Shown here: positions 1-11,009 of the stretch, one piece after another
Layout of the letters: each line of letters opens with the position of its first letter
Numbering within the stretch: position 1 is the stretch's first letter
Assembly: GCA_002841495.1 (NCBI GenBank)
Contig: PGZV01000002.1
Coordinates: forward strand, 125,488 to 189,487
DNA length: 64,000 bases
Origin: Firmicutes bacterium HGW-Firmicutes-2
GTDB taxonomy: Bacteria; Bacillota; Clostridia; Lachnospirales; Vallitaleaceae
Direction of reading: 5' to 3'
The notes under the pieces: generated by a model
Database searches by the model: none
What the model saw: the letters and a program-made list of their open reading frames with translations, nothing else
What the model was told of the DNA's origin: nothing
Translations under genes and position numbers: made by a program

Positions 1-13
1 AATGTTATTTACT

Positions 14-415
14 CTAATTCTTCTTTTTGATAATAAAAATACCAATAGTTATAATAGCAATTGCAATAATCATGCCTGAATCAAACCAAAGAAACAACTT
101 GCTCATTAAGATCAGAGCACCAATACCAATCAATAGGATGCCAAGCACTCTCCTTGTATCCTTGCTGTCAAGATCAATGGTCGTTTCCCTATCTATATCT
201 TCACCATCATTCACTTCAACATAATCCAACGGTCGTTCCGGAATAATCAAAGCACCAATAATATATCCGAAAAAAGTGATGCCAAAGCTTGGAAAAGCTA
301 GCAAAACAACAATCAAACGTACAATGGTCACATCAATCTTAAAATATTCAGCAATACCACCACAGACACCCGCTAAAACCTTATTCTTATTAGAACGATA
401 TAATCTCTTATTCAT
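14..415 (-). CDS. PspC-domain membrane protein
   Basis: A 133-residue protein whose first 60 residues match the PspC domain: a basic start (NKRLYRSNKNKVLAGVCGG), then IAEYFKIDVTIVRL and a hydrophobic segment. An acidic linker at residues 65-90 is followed by two further hydrophobic segments and a basic KKK tail. PspC proteins take part in envelope-stress sensing in bacteria, but the role of this short Gram-positive form is inferred only. I chose the ATG at 415 because GAGGTG lies 4 nt upstream; the TTG at 427 overlaps that ribosome site. It is transcribed alone, downstream of glmS. Confidence 0.8.
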   Translation of the reverse strand: MNKRLYRSNKNKVLAGVCGGIAEYFKIDVTIVRLIVVLLAFPSFGITFFGYIIGALIIPERPLDYVEVNDGEDIDRETTIDLDSKDTRRVLGILLIGIGALILMSKLFLWFDSGMIIAIAIITIGIFIIKKKN

Positions 416-461
416 AGCGCACCTCAACTTTCATTTCATCACTTAAACATCTAATGAATTC

Positions 462-490
462 ATTATAGTACGCTAAGTCTAAAATCTCAT
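462..490 (-). promoter_or_regulatory. Candidate promoter of the PspC gene
   Basis: On the minus strand a perfect TATAAT (462-467) sits 17 nt from ATGAGA (485-490), which matches four of six TTGACA positions. The -10 lies inside a 14-bp palindrome, TAATGAATTCATTA (452-465), which could be an operator. It is about 47 nt upstream of the PspC start codon. Confidence 0.4.
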
Positions 491-524
491 GGTAAAAACA
501 TTAAAAGTCCATTAAAAAGAAAAA

Positions 525-2357
525 TTATTCCACTGTAACACTCTTAGCCAAGTTTCTTGGCTTGTCGATATCATGTCCTAGATTTTTTGCTATATAATAA
601 GCAAACAACTGCTGAGGTATGTTTTCTAGCAATGGTACTAAAGACCAATGGGTCCTAGGTATATAGATGACATCTTCTGCAACTTGCTCCACTTCTTTGT
701 TGCCTTCCATAGCAATAGCCATAATACTGGCACCTCTTGCTTTGACTTCTTTTATATTACTCACTGTCTTGTCAAAAAGACTTTCCTGACCAACCAGTCC
801 CATTAGTAATGAACCTTCTTCAATCAGAGCAATCGGTCCATGCTTAAGTTCACCTGCTGGATAAGGCTCTGCATGTAGGTAAGCAATTTCTTTAATCTTC
901 AGTGCACCTTCCATAGCAACGGCATAGTCAAGACCTCTACCTATATAAAATACATTCTTCATATTCAAATGTTTTTTAGCCATATCTTCTATTAGATTCG
1001 CATTTTCTAGAATATGCTCTACTTGAGATGGTAATTGGTACAGTGCTGCTCTAAGCTCTCTAAAGTCCTCTACATTGAGTTTTCCTAAAGCTAGAGATAT
1101 CTTCATGCTAATCAGGTACATGGCACATAACTGAGCTGAGTAAGCCTTGGTCGATGCTACTGCAATCTCAGGTCCTGCCCATGTATATAGCACATCATCG
1201 GCTTCTCTAGAAATACTGGATCCAACGGCATTAACCACACCCAAAACATGAGCGCCAGCCTTTTTAGCCATTCTAAGCGCTGCTAAAGTATCCGCGGTTT
1301 CTCCGGACTGGGACACCACAATCATTAAGGTATTTTCATCTAAGATTGGATCCTTGTATCTAAATTCTGAAGCCACCTCAGCTATAACCGGAATACGGGC
1401 ATATTTTTCTATCAATTCTTTTCCGATTAAGCCTGAGTAATAGGCTGTTCCACAGGCTATCACATAGATTCTCGTGATTTTTTCCAGAACCTCTTTCTCA
1501 AGATTGATACCGTCTAAGTAGACATCGTCCTGGTCCATTGGCAACCTTGGCGTTAATGTGTCGCGAATAACTTTAGGTTGCTCATAGATTTCTTTCAACA
1601 TGAAGTGCTCATAACCGGCTTTTTCTGCAGCTTGTATATCCCATGTTACATTAAATATTTCTCTTTTGATAAGCTTTTGATTCATATCCATAATAACGAT
1701 ATCTTCTTTGGTGACAACCGCAATCTCATAGTCCTCAATAAAGTATACTTTTCTTGTATGTCGTAAAATAGCCGGCACGTCGGAAGCAATAAAGTTCTCA
1801 CCATCACCAATGCCAAGAACTAATGGACTGTCTTTTCTCGTTGCAATTATCTTGTCCGGTTCTGATTCTGATACAACTGCAAGGGCAAAAGAACCTTCTA
1901 TTCTATGAAGTGCAGCTATAACGGCTTCCAAAAGATTGTTGCTTTCTTTGTAATATAAGTCGATGAGCTGTACCGCAATCTCCGTATCCGTCTCAGAAAT
2001 AAAACGATAACCCTTTTCTATGAGCTCTTCTTTAAGAGAAATATAGTTTTCAATAATGCCGTTATGAACAAGTGCAATGGTTCCGCTTTCATTCATATGA
2101 GGATGGGCATTGTGGTCAGATGGCTCACCATGTGTTGCCCATCTGGTGTGACCAATACCCATGACACCTTCTAGATCTTTCACTTTTAACTTGTCTTCTA
2201 AGTTAATGAGTCTACCTTTTGATTTGACCATATTCAGCTTGCTGTCAAAAACCGCAATTCCAGATGAATCGTAGCCTCTATATTCAAGGGTTCTTAACCC
2301 CTCAATTAAAATAGGGGATGCTTCCTGACTTCCGATGTACCCAACTATACCACACAT
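525..2357 (-). CDS. glmS: Glutamine-fructose-6-phosphate aminotransferase (isomerizing)
   Basis: Makes glucosamine-6-phosphate from fructose-6-phosphate and glutamine, the first step towards UDP-GlcNAc for peptidoglycan. The 610-residue length is normal. The N-terminal glutaminase starts MCGIVGYIG, so Cys2 becomes the catalytic N-terminal nucleophile; RGYDSSGIA and HTRWATHG follow. Two SIS sugar-isomerase domains (about 290-600) show SQSGETADT and the C-terminal KSVTVE. AGGAGG lies 7 nt before the ATG. Only 10 nt separate it from glmM, so no glmS ribozyme can fit directly upstream; the two are probably one transcript from the promoter at 3750-3778. Confidence 0.97.
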   Translation of the reverse strand: MCGIVGYIGSQEASPILIEGLRTLEYRGYDSSGIAVFDSKLNMVKSKGRLINLEDKLKVKDLEGVMGIGHTRWATHGEPSDHNAHPHMNESGTIALVHNGIIENYISLKEELIEKGYRFISETDTEIAVQLIDLYYKESNNLLEAVIAALHRIEGSFALAVVSESEPDKIIATRKDSPLVLGIGDGENFIASDVPAILRHTRKVYFIEDYEIAVVTKEDIVIMDMNQKLIKREIFNVTWDIQAAEKAGYEHFMLKEIYEQPKVIRDTLTPRLPMDQDDVYLDGINLEKEVLEKITRIYVIACGTAYYSGLIGKELIEKYARIPVIAEVASEFRYKDPILDENTLMIVVSQSGETADTLAALRMAKKAGAHVLGVVNAVGSSISREADDVLYTWAGPEIAVASTKAYSAQLCAMYLISMKISLALGKLNVEDFRELRAALYQLPSQVEHILENANLIEDMAKKHLNMKNVFYIGRGLDYAVAMEGALKIKEIAYLHAEPYPAGELKHGPIALIEEGSLLMGLVGQESLFDKTVSNIKEVKARGASIMAIAMEGNKEVEQVAEDVIYIPRTHWSLVPLLENIPQQLFAYYIAKNLGHDIDKPRNLAKSVTVE

Positions 2358-2367
2358 ATAATGCCTC

Positions 2368-3717
2368 CTATCCTAAGCGTGACTCAATTAAGTCCGCCAG
2401 TTGTCTTGCTTCTTTTTCTAATATCGCTCTGTCTTTACCTTCAATCATAACTCTAACCAACGGTTCTGTTCCGGATGGACGGATTAACACTCGACCATCA
2501 CCCTTGAACTTATCTTCAACCAAAGCTATAGCTGCTTGAATATCTTTATTTTCTTTGTATGCATATTTATTAGCATTGTTAACTTTGGCATTGATGAGCA
2601 CTTGTGGTAAAACATCCATACAAGAAGCCAACTCTGATAAAGTTTTACCTGTTTCTTTAACCACCTCTAATAAATGAAGGGCTGTTAACAGGCCATCACC
2701 CGTTGTGTTTTCATCTAGAAATATAATATGCCCTGATTGCTCTCCACCAAGATTGTAGTCATTACGGATCATTTCTTCCAATACATAACGGTCACCAACC
2801 GCTGTTTGCTTAATGGCTAGGCCATGGTTCTTACCCATAATGAAGAACCCAAGATTACTCATAACAGTAGCAACGACAGTGGATTTTCTAAGAGTGCCTT
2901 GTTCTTTCATATATAAACCACATATGGCCATAATCTGGTCCCCATCAACAACATTGCCTTTTTCATCTACAGCCAAGCATCGGTCTGCATCGCCGTCAAA
3001 GGCTAAACCTACATCGGCTTGAACCTGTTTCACATAAGATTGTAAGTCATCCATATGTGTTGAACCACACTGCTTATTAATATTGGTACCGTCCGGCTCA
3101 TTATGAATGATAATAACTTCTGCACCCATCTGTCTTAAGGCTTCAGGTGCTGATACGAAGGATGCTCCGTTTGCACAATCTATGACAATGCGTAAACCCT
3201 CAAGATTTGTTTTTATTTGTCTTTTAGCAAATCTTATATAGTCGTAAATACATTCATTGCGTTGAATATGGCGACCAATATCGACACCCGTAGGCAATAC
3301 TATATCTTTATTTCCATTTCTGACTAAGGCTTCTATCTCTTCTTCTATACTATCAGAAAGCTTATACCCATCTCTATTAAAGAACTTAATACCATTGTAC
3401 TCCACTGGGTTATGGGATGCGGATATAACAACACCAGCATCTGCACCATATTCTCTGGTTAGATAAGAAACCGCCGGTGTCGGCATGACACCCATAGACA
3501 TAGCATCTGCGCCTACAGAACATATCCCTGCAATCATAGCCGAAGAAAGCATCTCTCCTGATAGTCTTGTGTCTCTACCAATGAGTATTGTCGGTTTGTG
3601 TTTATTTTCTTTTGTAAGTACATACGCGCCGGCTTGACCGAGTAAATAAGCGAGTTCAACTGTTAATTCTTTGTTTGCGATGCCTCTGACACCATCTGTT
3701 CCAAATAAATTCCCCAT
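2368..3717 (-). CDS. glmM: Phosphoglucosamine mutase
   Basis: Converts glucosamine-6-phosphate to glucosamine-1-phosphate for UDP-GlcNAc synthesis. The 449-residue protein has the phosphoserine loop ISASHNP near residue 100, the Mg-binding loop DGDADR near residue 240, the sugar-binding GGEQSGH, and the phosphate-binding [12 protein letters not shown] near the C-terminus. AAGGAG stands 8 nt before the ATG. It follows the cdaA-cdaR pair as in many Firmicutes, where GlmM is known to interact with CdaA. Here it has its own promoter and is separated from cdaR by a terminator. Confidence 0.97.
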   Translation of the reverse strand: MGNLFGTDGVRGIANKELTVELAYLLGQAGAYVLTKENKHKPTILIGRDTRLSGEMLSSAMIAGICSVGADAMSMGVMPTPAVSYLTREYGADAGVVISASHNPVEYNGIKFFNRDGYKLSDSIEEEIEALVRNGNKDIVLPTGVDIGRHIQRNECIYDYIRFAKRQIKTNLEGLRIVIDCANGASFVSAPEALRQMGAEVIIIHNEPDGTNINKQCGSTHMDDLQSYVKQVQADVGLAFDGDADRCLAVDEKGNVVDGDQIMAICGLYMKEQGTLRKSTVVATVMSNLGFFIMGKNHGLAIKQTAVGDRYVLEEMIRNDYNLGGEQSGHIIFLDENTTGDGLLTALHLLEVVKETGKTLSELASCMDVLPQVLINAKVNNANKYAYKENKDIQAAIALVEDKFKGDGRVLIRPSGTEPLVRVMIEGKDRAILEKEARQLADLIESRLG

Positions 3718-3749
3718 ATTATAATCTCCTTCTGTTTTAAATCTTTTTC

Positions 3750-3778
3750 ATTATACCATTCAAGGTTAGGCTTCTCAA
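3750..3778 (-). promoter_or_regulatory. Sigma-A type promoter of glmM-glmS
   Basis: On the minus strand TTGAGA (3773-3778) and TATAAT (3750-3755) are 17 nt apart. It lies between the terminator of the cdaR operon and the glmM ribosome site, so glmM-glmS can be transcribed independently of cdaA-cdaR. Confidence 0.75.
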
Positions 3779-3803
3779 TTGAATCCTAATGTTTTTAACT
3801 AAA

Positions 3804-3835
3804 ATATGGCAAGTGGTATAGACCACTTGCCATAT
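3804..3835 (-). terminator. Terminator of the cdaA-cdaR operon
   Basis: A perfect 14-bp inverted repeat (3804-3817 and 3822-3835, ATATGGCAAGTGGT with its complement) with a 4-nt loop begins 17 nt after the cdaR stop codon. On the minus strand it is followed by TTTAGTT, a modest U-tract. Confidence 0.75.
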
Positions 3836-3852
3836 TGGTATGTTCTTTGAAC

Positions 3853-5094
3853 TTAGTTATCTGTTGTATCTTCCACTTGATCATTAGCACTGATCTCTAT
3901 TCTAACCGTCGGTGTACCTGACATCCATTCAAAGCGATCCGGTACATCAAACTCAACTTCTACAGTATGAACCCCAGGTCCAAGATCTCTTAGGAAAACC
4001 CGAGGCTGTAAGGATTCTGTCTCAAGAACCGACAGTTCTTTTTCTATGCCTCTAAGTCTTATATTCAGCGGCGCTGTATCTAAGTACGTATAAGTCAGAC
4101 CAACACCTAACTGACGCACTGCCAAGGTATCCAGTTCAATGCTATATTCTTGGTTCACCAAAGGTGCAACCTCAATGATGAGTTCTGTTAAAGCATCCGA
4201 ATTATAAACATTGATACCCGCCGGTAAGTATTGATTTAAGTTAATGCTGTAAGATGCGGTTTCCTGATTAAAAGTACTTAAATCAATATTCGGTACCACA
4301 AGTTCTGTAAAGTTATTAAGAACATCCGGTTCACCCCGAACAATGATTTCTTTCATGTCCAGTTCCATGGTAACCAGTCTATATGCATTGTTTAGAGTAC
4401 CTACAGTCTGAAATACCACCGGTACCGTCTTAATTTTTTGAATCGGTACTTTGACTTGTATCTGATTATTACTTACATGCAAGCCTAGTATTTCTCTACC
4501 GGCAGCGTCTACAATTTGAGGTGTGACATAAACCGTGACATCATCATAAGCCTTGTCAATTCGAATCGGAACTCTAACCTCTGCTACTCTTGCAAGTTGG
4601 GACTGAGGACCGGTGATCTCAATCTGATTTGGAATAATCACCGGATTCAGCCTAATATAGTTGTTTTCTAGTTCGCCCACATAAGTCACTTGTATATCTT
4701 TTAAAGTTTTGATAATAGGCTCTAAACTAATCTGCATATTACTGGGCTTCTTCTCCAGAATATCTAATTGGTCATTCACTTCAATTACAATGTCCACAGT
4801 ATTGGTTATAGATACTTTTCCAAGGTCTGCATAGGCCTTAATATCCGAAAATGTCAAACGATCAATGATGGATCTCTTACCTCCAAGGGTTACACTGATG
4901 TTTTCACCTTCTTTGTACTCTATGGCTTGATCTTGTGCAGTTATAGCCAACTCATTTCTCTTTTCCACAACCACATTGTTAAATGTCTTTTTGATATAAG
5001 GGTCATCATAATTAACCACCACCAACCATAATACAAAGGCTATTAGTAAAGCTGCGACTTTCCACAACCAATTATTCTTGATTTTTTCGATCAT
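3853..5094 (-). CDS. cdaR: CdaA regulatory protein (YbbR-repeat protein)
   Basis: A 413-residue extracytoplasmic protein with one N-terminal membrane anchor (residues 8-28, VAALLIAFVLWLVVV) followed by repeated YbbR beta domains; the conserved phrase NxxVVEKRN is visible at the start of the first. CdaR proteins bind and modulate the membrane diadenylate cyclase CdaA. Its start overlaps the end of cdaA by 23 nt, indicating coupled translation, and AGGAAG lies 8 nt upstream of the ATG within cdaA. The gene closes the operon and is followed by a strong hairpin. Confidence 0.92.
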   Translation of the reverse strand: MIEKIKNNWLWKVAALLIAFVLWLVVVNYDDPYIKKTFNNVVVEKRNELAITAQDQAIEYKEGENISVTLGGKRSIIDRLTFSDIKAYADLGKVSITNTVDIVIEVNDQLDILEKKPSNMQISLEPIIKTLKDIQVTYVGELENNYIRLNPVIIPNQIEITGPQSQLARVAEVRVPIRIDKAYDDVTVYVTPQIVDAAGREILGLHVSNNQIQVKVPIQKIKTVPVVFQTVGTLNNAYRLVTMELDMKEIIVRGEPDVLNNFTELVVPNIDLSTFNQETASYSINLNQYLPAGINVYNSDALTELIIEVAPLVNQEYSIELDTLAVRQLGVGLTYTYLDTAPLNIRLRGIEKELSVLETESLQPRVFLRDLGPGVHTVEVEFDVPDRFEWMSGTPTVRIEISANDQVEDTTDN

Positions 5095-5953
5095 TTTGAC
5101 GTCTTCCTTTCCAAAGCTTTAGTGGCCTAAAACCGACTTTTTTGGAGTTGTCTCCGCCAAGCTTATTCATCAAATACTCCTTATTCACATTACGTATAAT
5201 ATTACCGCCTGTGGCAAGGGATATAAAACCTGTTTCCTCTGATACGACAACCACTATACAATCAGCCACTTCACTAATACCTACAGCGGCTCTGTGTCTT
5301 GTACCAAGCTCTTTGCTTAAACTCATATTATCTGACAAAGGCAAATAACAAGTAGCAGCTACAATTCGGTCATCACGTACAATCATTGCACCGTCATGTA
5401 AAGGGGTGTTGTGCTCAAAAATGTTTATAATCAATTGAGATGTCACCACCGCATCAATGATAATACCGGAAGTCTCGTAATCATATAATTTCACTTCTTT
5501 TTCTACTACAATAAGTGCACCTGTTTTCGTCTTACTCATCTCTTCAACGGCAACAACAATCTCCTCGGCACTTTCATTGTTCATATGTAAACCTCTGTCA
5601 TGATCTTCAGATAAGATTAATTCTGTAATGAAATTCCGACGTCCTAGTGACTCCAATGCACGGCGAAGCTCCGGTTGAAATATAATTAAAAATGCTATAA
5701 TACCAACATTAATGGTATTAGAAAGAATCCAAATAATCGTGTTCAGCTCAAAAATAATAGCTATGGCTGCAATTACAAGTATCACAAATACACCTTTAAA
5801 TAGAACCCACGCTCTTGTACCTCTGACCCACTTGATCAGTTGATAGTTTACAAAGGCAATCATTAAGATCTCAATGATATCTTTAATCTGTATGGTTGGT
5901 ATTTGATTTGTAATGTTGCCAAACCAACTAAAAAAGTTGTTAAATGTGTTCAC
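5072..5953 (-). CDS. cdaA: Membrane diadenylate cyclase (c-di-AMP synthase)
   Basis: Synthesises the second messenger c-di-AMP from two ATP, controlling potassium and osmolyte balance and wall homeostasis. The 293-residue protein has three N-terminal hydrophobic segments (about residues 25-95), then the DAC domain with both signature motifs: the DGA motif in LHDGAMIV and the RHR motif in GTRHRAAVG, roughly residues 185-225. The start is a GTG at 5951-5953 with GAGGTG 5 nt upstream; no ATG fits. It is the fourth gene of an operon that also encodes a GH-like lipoprotein and two membrane proteins. Confidence 0.95.
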   Translation of the reverse strand: MNTFNNFFSWFGNITNQIPTIQIKDIIEILMIAFVNYQLIKWVRGTRAWVLFKGVFVILVIAAIAIIFELNTIIWILSNTINVGIIAFLIIFQPELRRALESLGRRNFITELILSEDHDRGLHMNNESAEEIVVAVEEMSKTKTGALIVVEKEVKLYDYETSGIIIDAVVTSQLIINIFEHNTPLHDGAMIVRDDRIVAATCYLPLSDNMSLSKELGTRHRAAVGISEVADCIVVVVSEETGFISLATGGNIIRNVNKEYLMNKLGGDNSKKVGFRPLKLWKGRRQNDRKNQE

Positions 5954-5973
5954 ACGAGCACCTCGTTTGCTAT

Positions 5974-6921
5974 TTATTCTATGGTTTTAATTTCTCTTTT
6001 ACTTTTTGATATTTTGATTTTGGGAATGGCTTTTACGTAGTAATAAAAATCTTCATCTTCAAATTGCTGACGCTCTGTTTTTTGGTAATCCAAGGTGAAT
6101 CTAAAGAACTGCATGATGCATACTAAGATAACAGCTATTACTGAACCAACTAATACACCCACAATTTGTACACCGGCATCTAAAACTAAATTTCCCATAA
6201 TAAAACCAAAAATATTGACAAGTCCACCAACACCAATTGCTATGTATTGAGCAAAGTCCAACTCAAGTCGCCCAACATAATAAGTCGTTATAATAACCGC
6301 AACGAAGACAACAATGGTTAATAACATAGCTCTATTACCTGTTACGATATTAATCGTATATTTGTACATTTCTATAATTGTGGTAGGCATATCATATAAG
6401 TCCGCGGACGTCATTTGAAGCAGACCCGACAAGTTCATACCAAGGTAGTATACAATAACACCGACACCAATAGGGATAATAGCTACCGGACCAAAGAATA
6501 GACCTGCAAACAAAGGCAAAACGTAAGCCAATTTCAAATGCATTAGCAATGGTAGCAATATAACCAAATAAGCTTGTTTTGGAAACAAGCGCACAAACAT
6601 CAAATAGATGATGACCGTTACACCAAAAGTTATAAAGGTTGCTTCAATAGATATAAAAAACATTCTTGCCCACAGTGTCACCATAATCAATAGAACAAAC
6701 CATGTTCCGGGAACAAAAGCCACAATCGCTGCCATCGCCACTTTGATATAAAATTTATCCAACAAGACGAATTTATTCTCTAAATCAAATCCAGATAAGT
6801 ACCTACCAAGTAGGGATAAAACTATCAAAGCCATAATGAACTTGGCTAATGGAACAATGATCCGCTCAAACTTTTTATAATTCTGCATAATGATTTCTTT
6901 TATTTCAAGTAACATGGTCAT
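5974..6921 (-). CDS. Polytopic membrane protein of unknown function
   Basis: A 315-residue protein with about eight to nine hydrophobic segments from residue 20 to 285 and a charged cytoplasmic tail rich in Lys and Glu (residues 285-315). I recognise no transporter signature or catalytic motif. It lies 20 nt upstream of cdaA and 20 nt downstream of another membrane protein, so it is part of the same transcript. GGAGGAGG precedes the ATG at 6921 at good distance. By position it may support CdaA or cell-envelope assembly, but that is inference only. Confidence 0.75.
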   Translation of the reverse strand: MTMLLEIKEIIMQNYKKFERIIVPLAKFIMALIVLSLLGRYLSGFDLENKFVLLDKFYIKVAMAAIVAFVPGTWFVLLIMVTLWARMFFISIEATFITFGVTVIIYLMFVRLFPKQAYLVILLPLLMHLKLAYVLPLFAGLFFGPVAIIPIGVGVIVYYLGMNLSGLLQMTSADLYDMPTTIIEMYKYTINIVTGNRAMLLTIVVFVAVIITTYYVGRLELDFAQYIAIGVGGLVNIFGFIMGNLVLDAGVQIVGVLVGSVIAVILVCIMQFFRFTLDYQKTERQQFEDEDFYYYVKAIPKIKISKSKREIKTIE

Positions 6922-6941
6922 AACGTGTCCTCCTCCAATGC

Positions 6942-7316
6942 TTACATCTTTCTCAATTCTTTGAGCATTTTCTGATAATCATCGATTCTTTCTTTACTCT
7001 CTCGATAATGTTTCTTGTAAATAATCGTTGCAACTATGCCATATATCACCATAAAAACAGCCCATATAGATAGATAACGCATGCCAAGTGCAACAAAATC
7101 GTACTCAATAAATCGTTGCATATCCTCAAAGAATTTCATTCCGATATCCGCCAAAAAAAACAAGAATAAAGCAAATGACACCCCAAGTAATATCAGGAAA
7201 GTCTTATAGGCTATATAATCGCCTTTGAAGTATTCCATAATATTCAGGTCTTCTTTACCTTCTTTTTTTTCAAATGTGGCAAGCTTCATCATGAGTTTGA
7301 CTTTTTCTTGATCCAT
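6942..7316 (-). CDS. Small two-helix membrane protein, function unknown
   Basis: A 124-residue protein with a charged N-terminal 38 residues, two hydrophobic segments (about 40-62 and 78-98), and a strongly charged C-terminal helix (KKHYRESKERIDDYQKMLKE) likely to form a coiled coil in the cytoplasm. AGGTGA precedes the ATG. It sits between the GH-like lipoprotein gene (19 nt away) and the larger membrane protein (20 nt), within the cdaA operon. I do not recognise a family. Confidence 0.72.
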   Translation of the reverse strand: MDQEKVKLMMKLATFEKKEGKEDLNIMEYFKGDYIAYKTFLILLGVSFALFLFFLADIGMKFFEDMQRFIEYDFVALGMRYLSIWAVFMVIYGIVATIIYKKHYRESKERIDDYQKMLKELRKM

Positions 7317-7335
7317 CTTTGGTCACCTCTTAATT

Positions 7336-8640
7336 CTATTCATCTTGCCCTATTGGCAGTAATCCCGCTGGATTATATTTGACGCCCGCATGCCATAGTA
7401 TCCATTCTTCCAAACCGGCATCATAGGTAGCCTGTATTTGTTCTCTTATGGCTGCAGCATCATAGGTTTTATAATTACCTCTTCCAAGATAACTGGCTGT
7501 AAATGCTTGTAACCAAGGTCTGACAATCGCTTTATGATCACCTTCAGGTATCTGGGATAATTTGTCTGCAGAATCCATCATAGATCCATAAATAATACGA
7601 TATGGGTATAAGTCTGAATGCTCACCTTTAGGTGTATTGTAAAAGCCAAATCCATAATGCGACGGATAAATCATCGGACATATCACATCCACGACCTTTG
7701 ACATTTCAACATAATCTTGACCAATGGTTGCCGCATCTTTTGAACTTGTAATAACCGTTCCAAAGACATCTGCAGAAACCTTGACACCGTAAGGTTTTAG
7801 CTCTTCCATCGCATACTCTAAAAATTCTAATATTACTTCTTCTCTTGTCTGCAATGCTTCTTTACCCTGAAAATCAGCTTCAGCCAAGCTACCTGTAGCC
7901 TCAAAACGTATGTAATCGAACTGGATTTCTTTAAAACCTATTTTAGCCGCTTCCTTAGAAACATCAACAATATACTTCCAAGCATCTTTATTATAAGGAT
8001 CTAACCAAGGTGTGTTCTTATATTTCCATAATGATCCATCTTTATTTTTAATAGCATATTCAGGCTTTCTTTCTGCCAAGAATGGATCTTTAAAAGCAAC
8101 AATTCTAGCAATCGGATATATATCATGAACATAGAGGCGTTCCATCAATGCTTCAATGTCTCTGATCGCTTTGTTATTTGCACCTACTTCTTTAACCTCT
8201 TCCAAGTCCATATCATATGTAATGTGTCCTGAGTCATTTTTCACATCAATAACAAAAGCATTGATTTCTGTGGTATCTGCCAGATGAACCAAATCATCCA
8301 TCCATGAGCTAATACCTGCTGCATGCCCACTGACGTAGACACCTTTGACTGCCCTTGTTTCACTCATCTTAGTGGTATCTGTTGATATGACCGACTCATA
8401 GCTAGCAAAATCATAAACAACATCGGATAAAACCGGTAATGGCTCATATTTTTTTAGATTTTCACTGGATGTTAAAGGTATGTTTTTTTTTATGCTCTCA
8501 TCGTCTGTCATCTGAGTCTTATCCACTGACTTGCCGCAACCTTGAAGCAGAAGCATCAACAGCGTAAAAAACAGAATCATAAGGATTCCATTTTTGTGCA
8601 ATAATTTATGTCTATCTGATTTCATTCTTAAAGCATCCAT
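7336..8640 (-). CDS. Lipoprotein with putative glycoside hydrolase domain (DUF4015-like)
   Basis: A 434-residue exported protein. The signal peptide ends in a lipobox (LLLQGC), giving a membrane-anchored lipoprotein. From about residue 100 it has the TIM-barrel-like sequence of the DUF4015 putative glycoside hydrolases: VKGVYVSGHAAG, NAFVIDVKNDSG, IARIVAFKDPFLA, GFKEIQFDYIRF, ADVFGTV and WILWHAG. The substrate is unknown; a wall or extracellular glycan is likely. I moved the start from 8658 to the ATG at 8640, which has GGGAGA 6 nt upstream; the outer ATG has no ribosome site. It is the first gene of the cdaA operon. Confidence 0.85.
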   Translation of the reverse strand: MDALRMKSDRHKLLHKNGILMILFFTLLMLLLQGCGKSVDKTQMTDDESIKKNIPLTSSENLKKYEPLPVLSDVVYDFASYESVISTDTTKMSETRAVKGVYVSGHAAGISSWMDDLVHLADTTEINAFVIDVKNDSGHITYDMDLEEVKEVGANNKAIRDIEALMERLYVHDIYPIARIVAFKDPFLAERKPEYAIKNKDGSLWKYKNTPWLDPYNKDAWKYIVDVSKEAAKIGFKEIQFDYIRFEATGSLAEADFQGKEALQTREEVILEFLEYAMEELKPYGVKVSADVFGTVITSSKDAATIGQDYVEMSKVVDVICPMIYPSHYGFGFYNTPKGEHSDLYPYRIIYGSMMDSADKLSQIPEGDHKAIVRPWLQAFTASYLGRGNYKTYDAAAIREQIQATYDAGLEEWILWHAGVKYNPAGLLPIGQDE

Positions 8641-8817
8641 TGTATTCTCCCATCTCATGGCTTACGTACAACATTATAACATAATAAAAATGTCATTTCG
8701 ACCATTTTTTATTAACATTAGATTAAATATGGTCCCTCTGTCACGGATTCAAACTTATTATCGTTGCTAGATGAATCGAGGATTTCCCTTATACAGAGAA
8801 ACCCTCATCAAGCATTA

Positions 8818-10317
<1,500 letters not shown>

Positions 10318-10333
10318 TCAACTATTACACGTT

Positions 10334-10810
10334 CTATCTGTGAATCTCCAGAACTTTAAACTTCAACAAACCAGCTGGGGTATCCACTTCAGCTATTTCG
10401 CCTACTTTTAGACCGATCAATGCTTCTCCTACAGGAGACTCATTGGATATTTTCCCATGTAAAGGATCCGCTTCCGTAGAACCTACTAAAGCATAGTCAA
10501 TTTCTTCATCATACTCCATATCAAATAATCTAACTTTGCAGCCAACACCAATAAAACTTAGGTCGACTTCATCCTCGTCTATAACCTCAACATTTTTTAG
10601 AAGCTTTTCTATTTGTACAATACGTGTTTCTACTTCTGCTTGTTCTTCTTTAGCAGCATCGTATTCCGCGTTCTCTGATAAATCGCCTTGTCCTCTTGCT
10701 TCTTTAATCTTCTGTGCAATAACTTTTCTTCTGTTGACTTTTAGCTCCTGTACTTCTGCTTCAAGTTCTTGTAAACCATGATAAGTCAATATTATTTTCT
10801 TTTCAGGCAT
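10334..10810 (-). CDS. greA: Transcription elongation factor GreA
   Basis: Stimulates RNA cleavage by backtracked RNA polymerase. The 158-residue protein has the N-terminal coiled coil carrying the acidic tip (GDLSENAEYDAAKEEQ, about residues 40-56) and the C-terminal FKBP-like domain (SPVGEALIGLKVGEIAEV). AAGGGGTG lies 7 nt before the ATG. First gene of a greA-lysS unit with a near-perfect promoter about 140 nt upstream. Confidence 0.97.
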   Translation of the reverse strand: MPEKKIILTYHGLQELEAEVQELKVNRRKVIAQKIKEARGQGDLSENAEYDAAKEEQAEVETRIVQIEKLLKNVEVIDEDEVDLSFIGVGCKVRLFDMEYDEEIDYALVGSTEADPLHGKISNESPVGEALIGLKVGEIAEVDTPAGLLKFKVLEIHR

Positions 10811-10944
10811 TTTATGACACCCCTTCTATTTGTTTATTCTAAGTTAGTAATCGGCCAAAAAAATGTTCTACATAAGCCCAATTTACAGGTTTATCTAGAT
10901 CATGTGTGAAATTTATACTAAGCCATCATACAATATATCCAAAG

Positions 10945-10973
10945 ATTATAACTTAATATATCCTCGTTGTCAA
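10945..10973 (-). promoter_or_regulatory. Consensus sigma-A promoter of greA-lysS
   Basis: On the minus strand TTGACA (10968-10973) and TATAAT (10945-10950) are separated by exactly 17 nt, a perfect consensus. It lies between dusB and greA and implies a 5' leader of about 130 nt in which I see no known riboswitch. Confidence 0.88.
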
Positions 10974-11009
10974 TTATCATCATAACATTATAGTTTTGAA
11001 CCCATACCA

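Noticed and set aside
1578-1766. Antisense open frames inside glmS, recQ and other genes
   Set aside because: They lack ribosome sites and coding-like composition, and lie fully inside confident genes.
8778-8806. Hairpin after lysS as an intrinsic terminator
   Set aside because: Nine base pairs with a G-U specific for the minus strand, but no U-tract follows; mentioned with lysS only.
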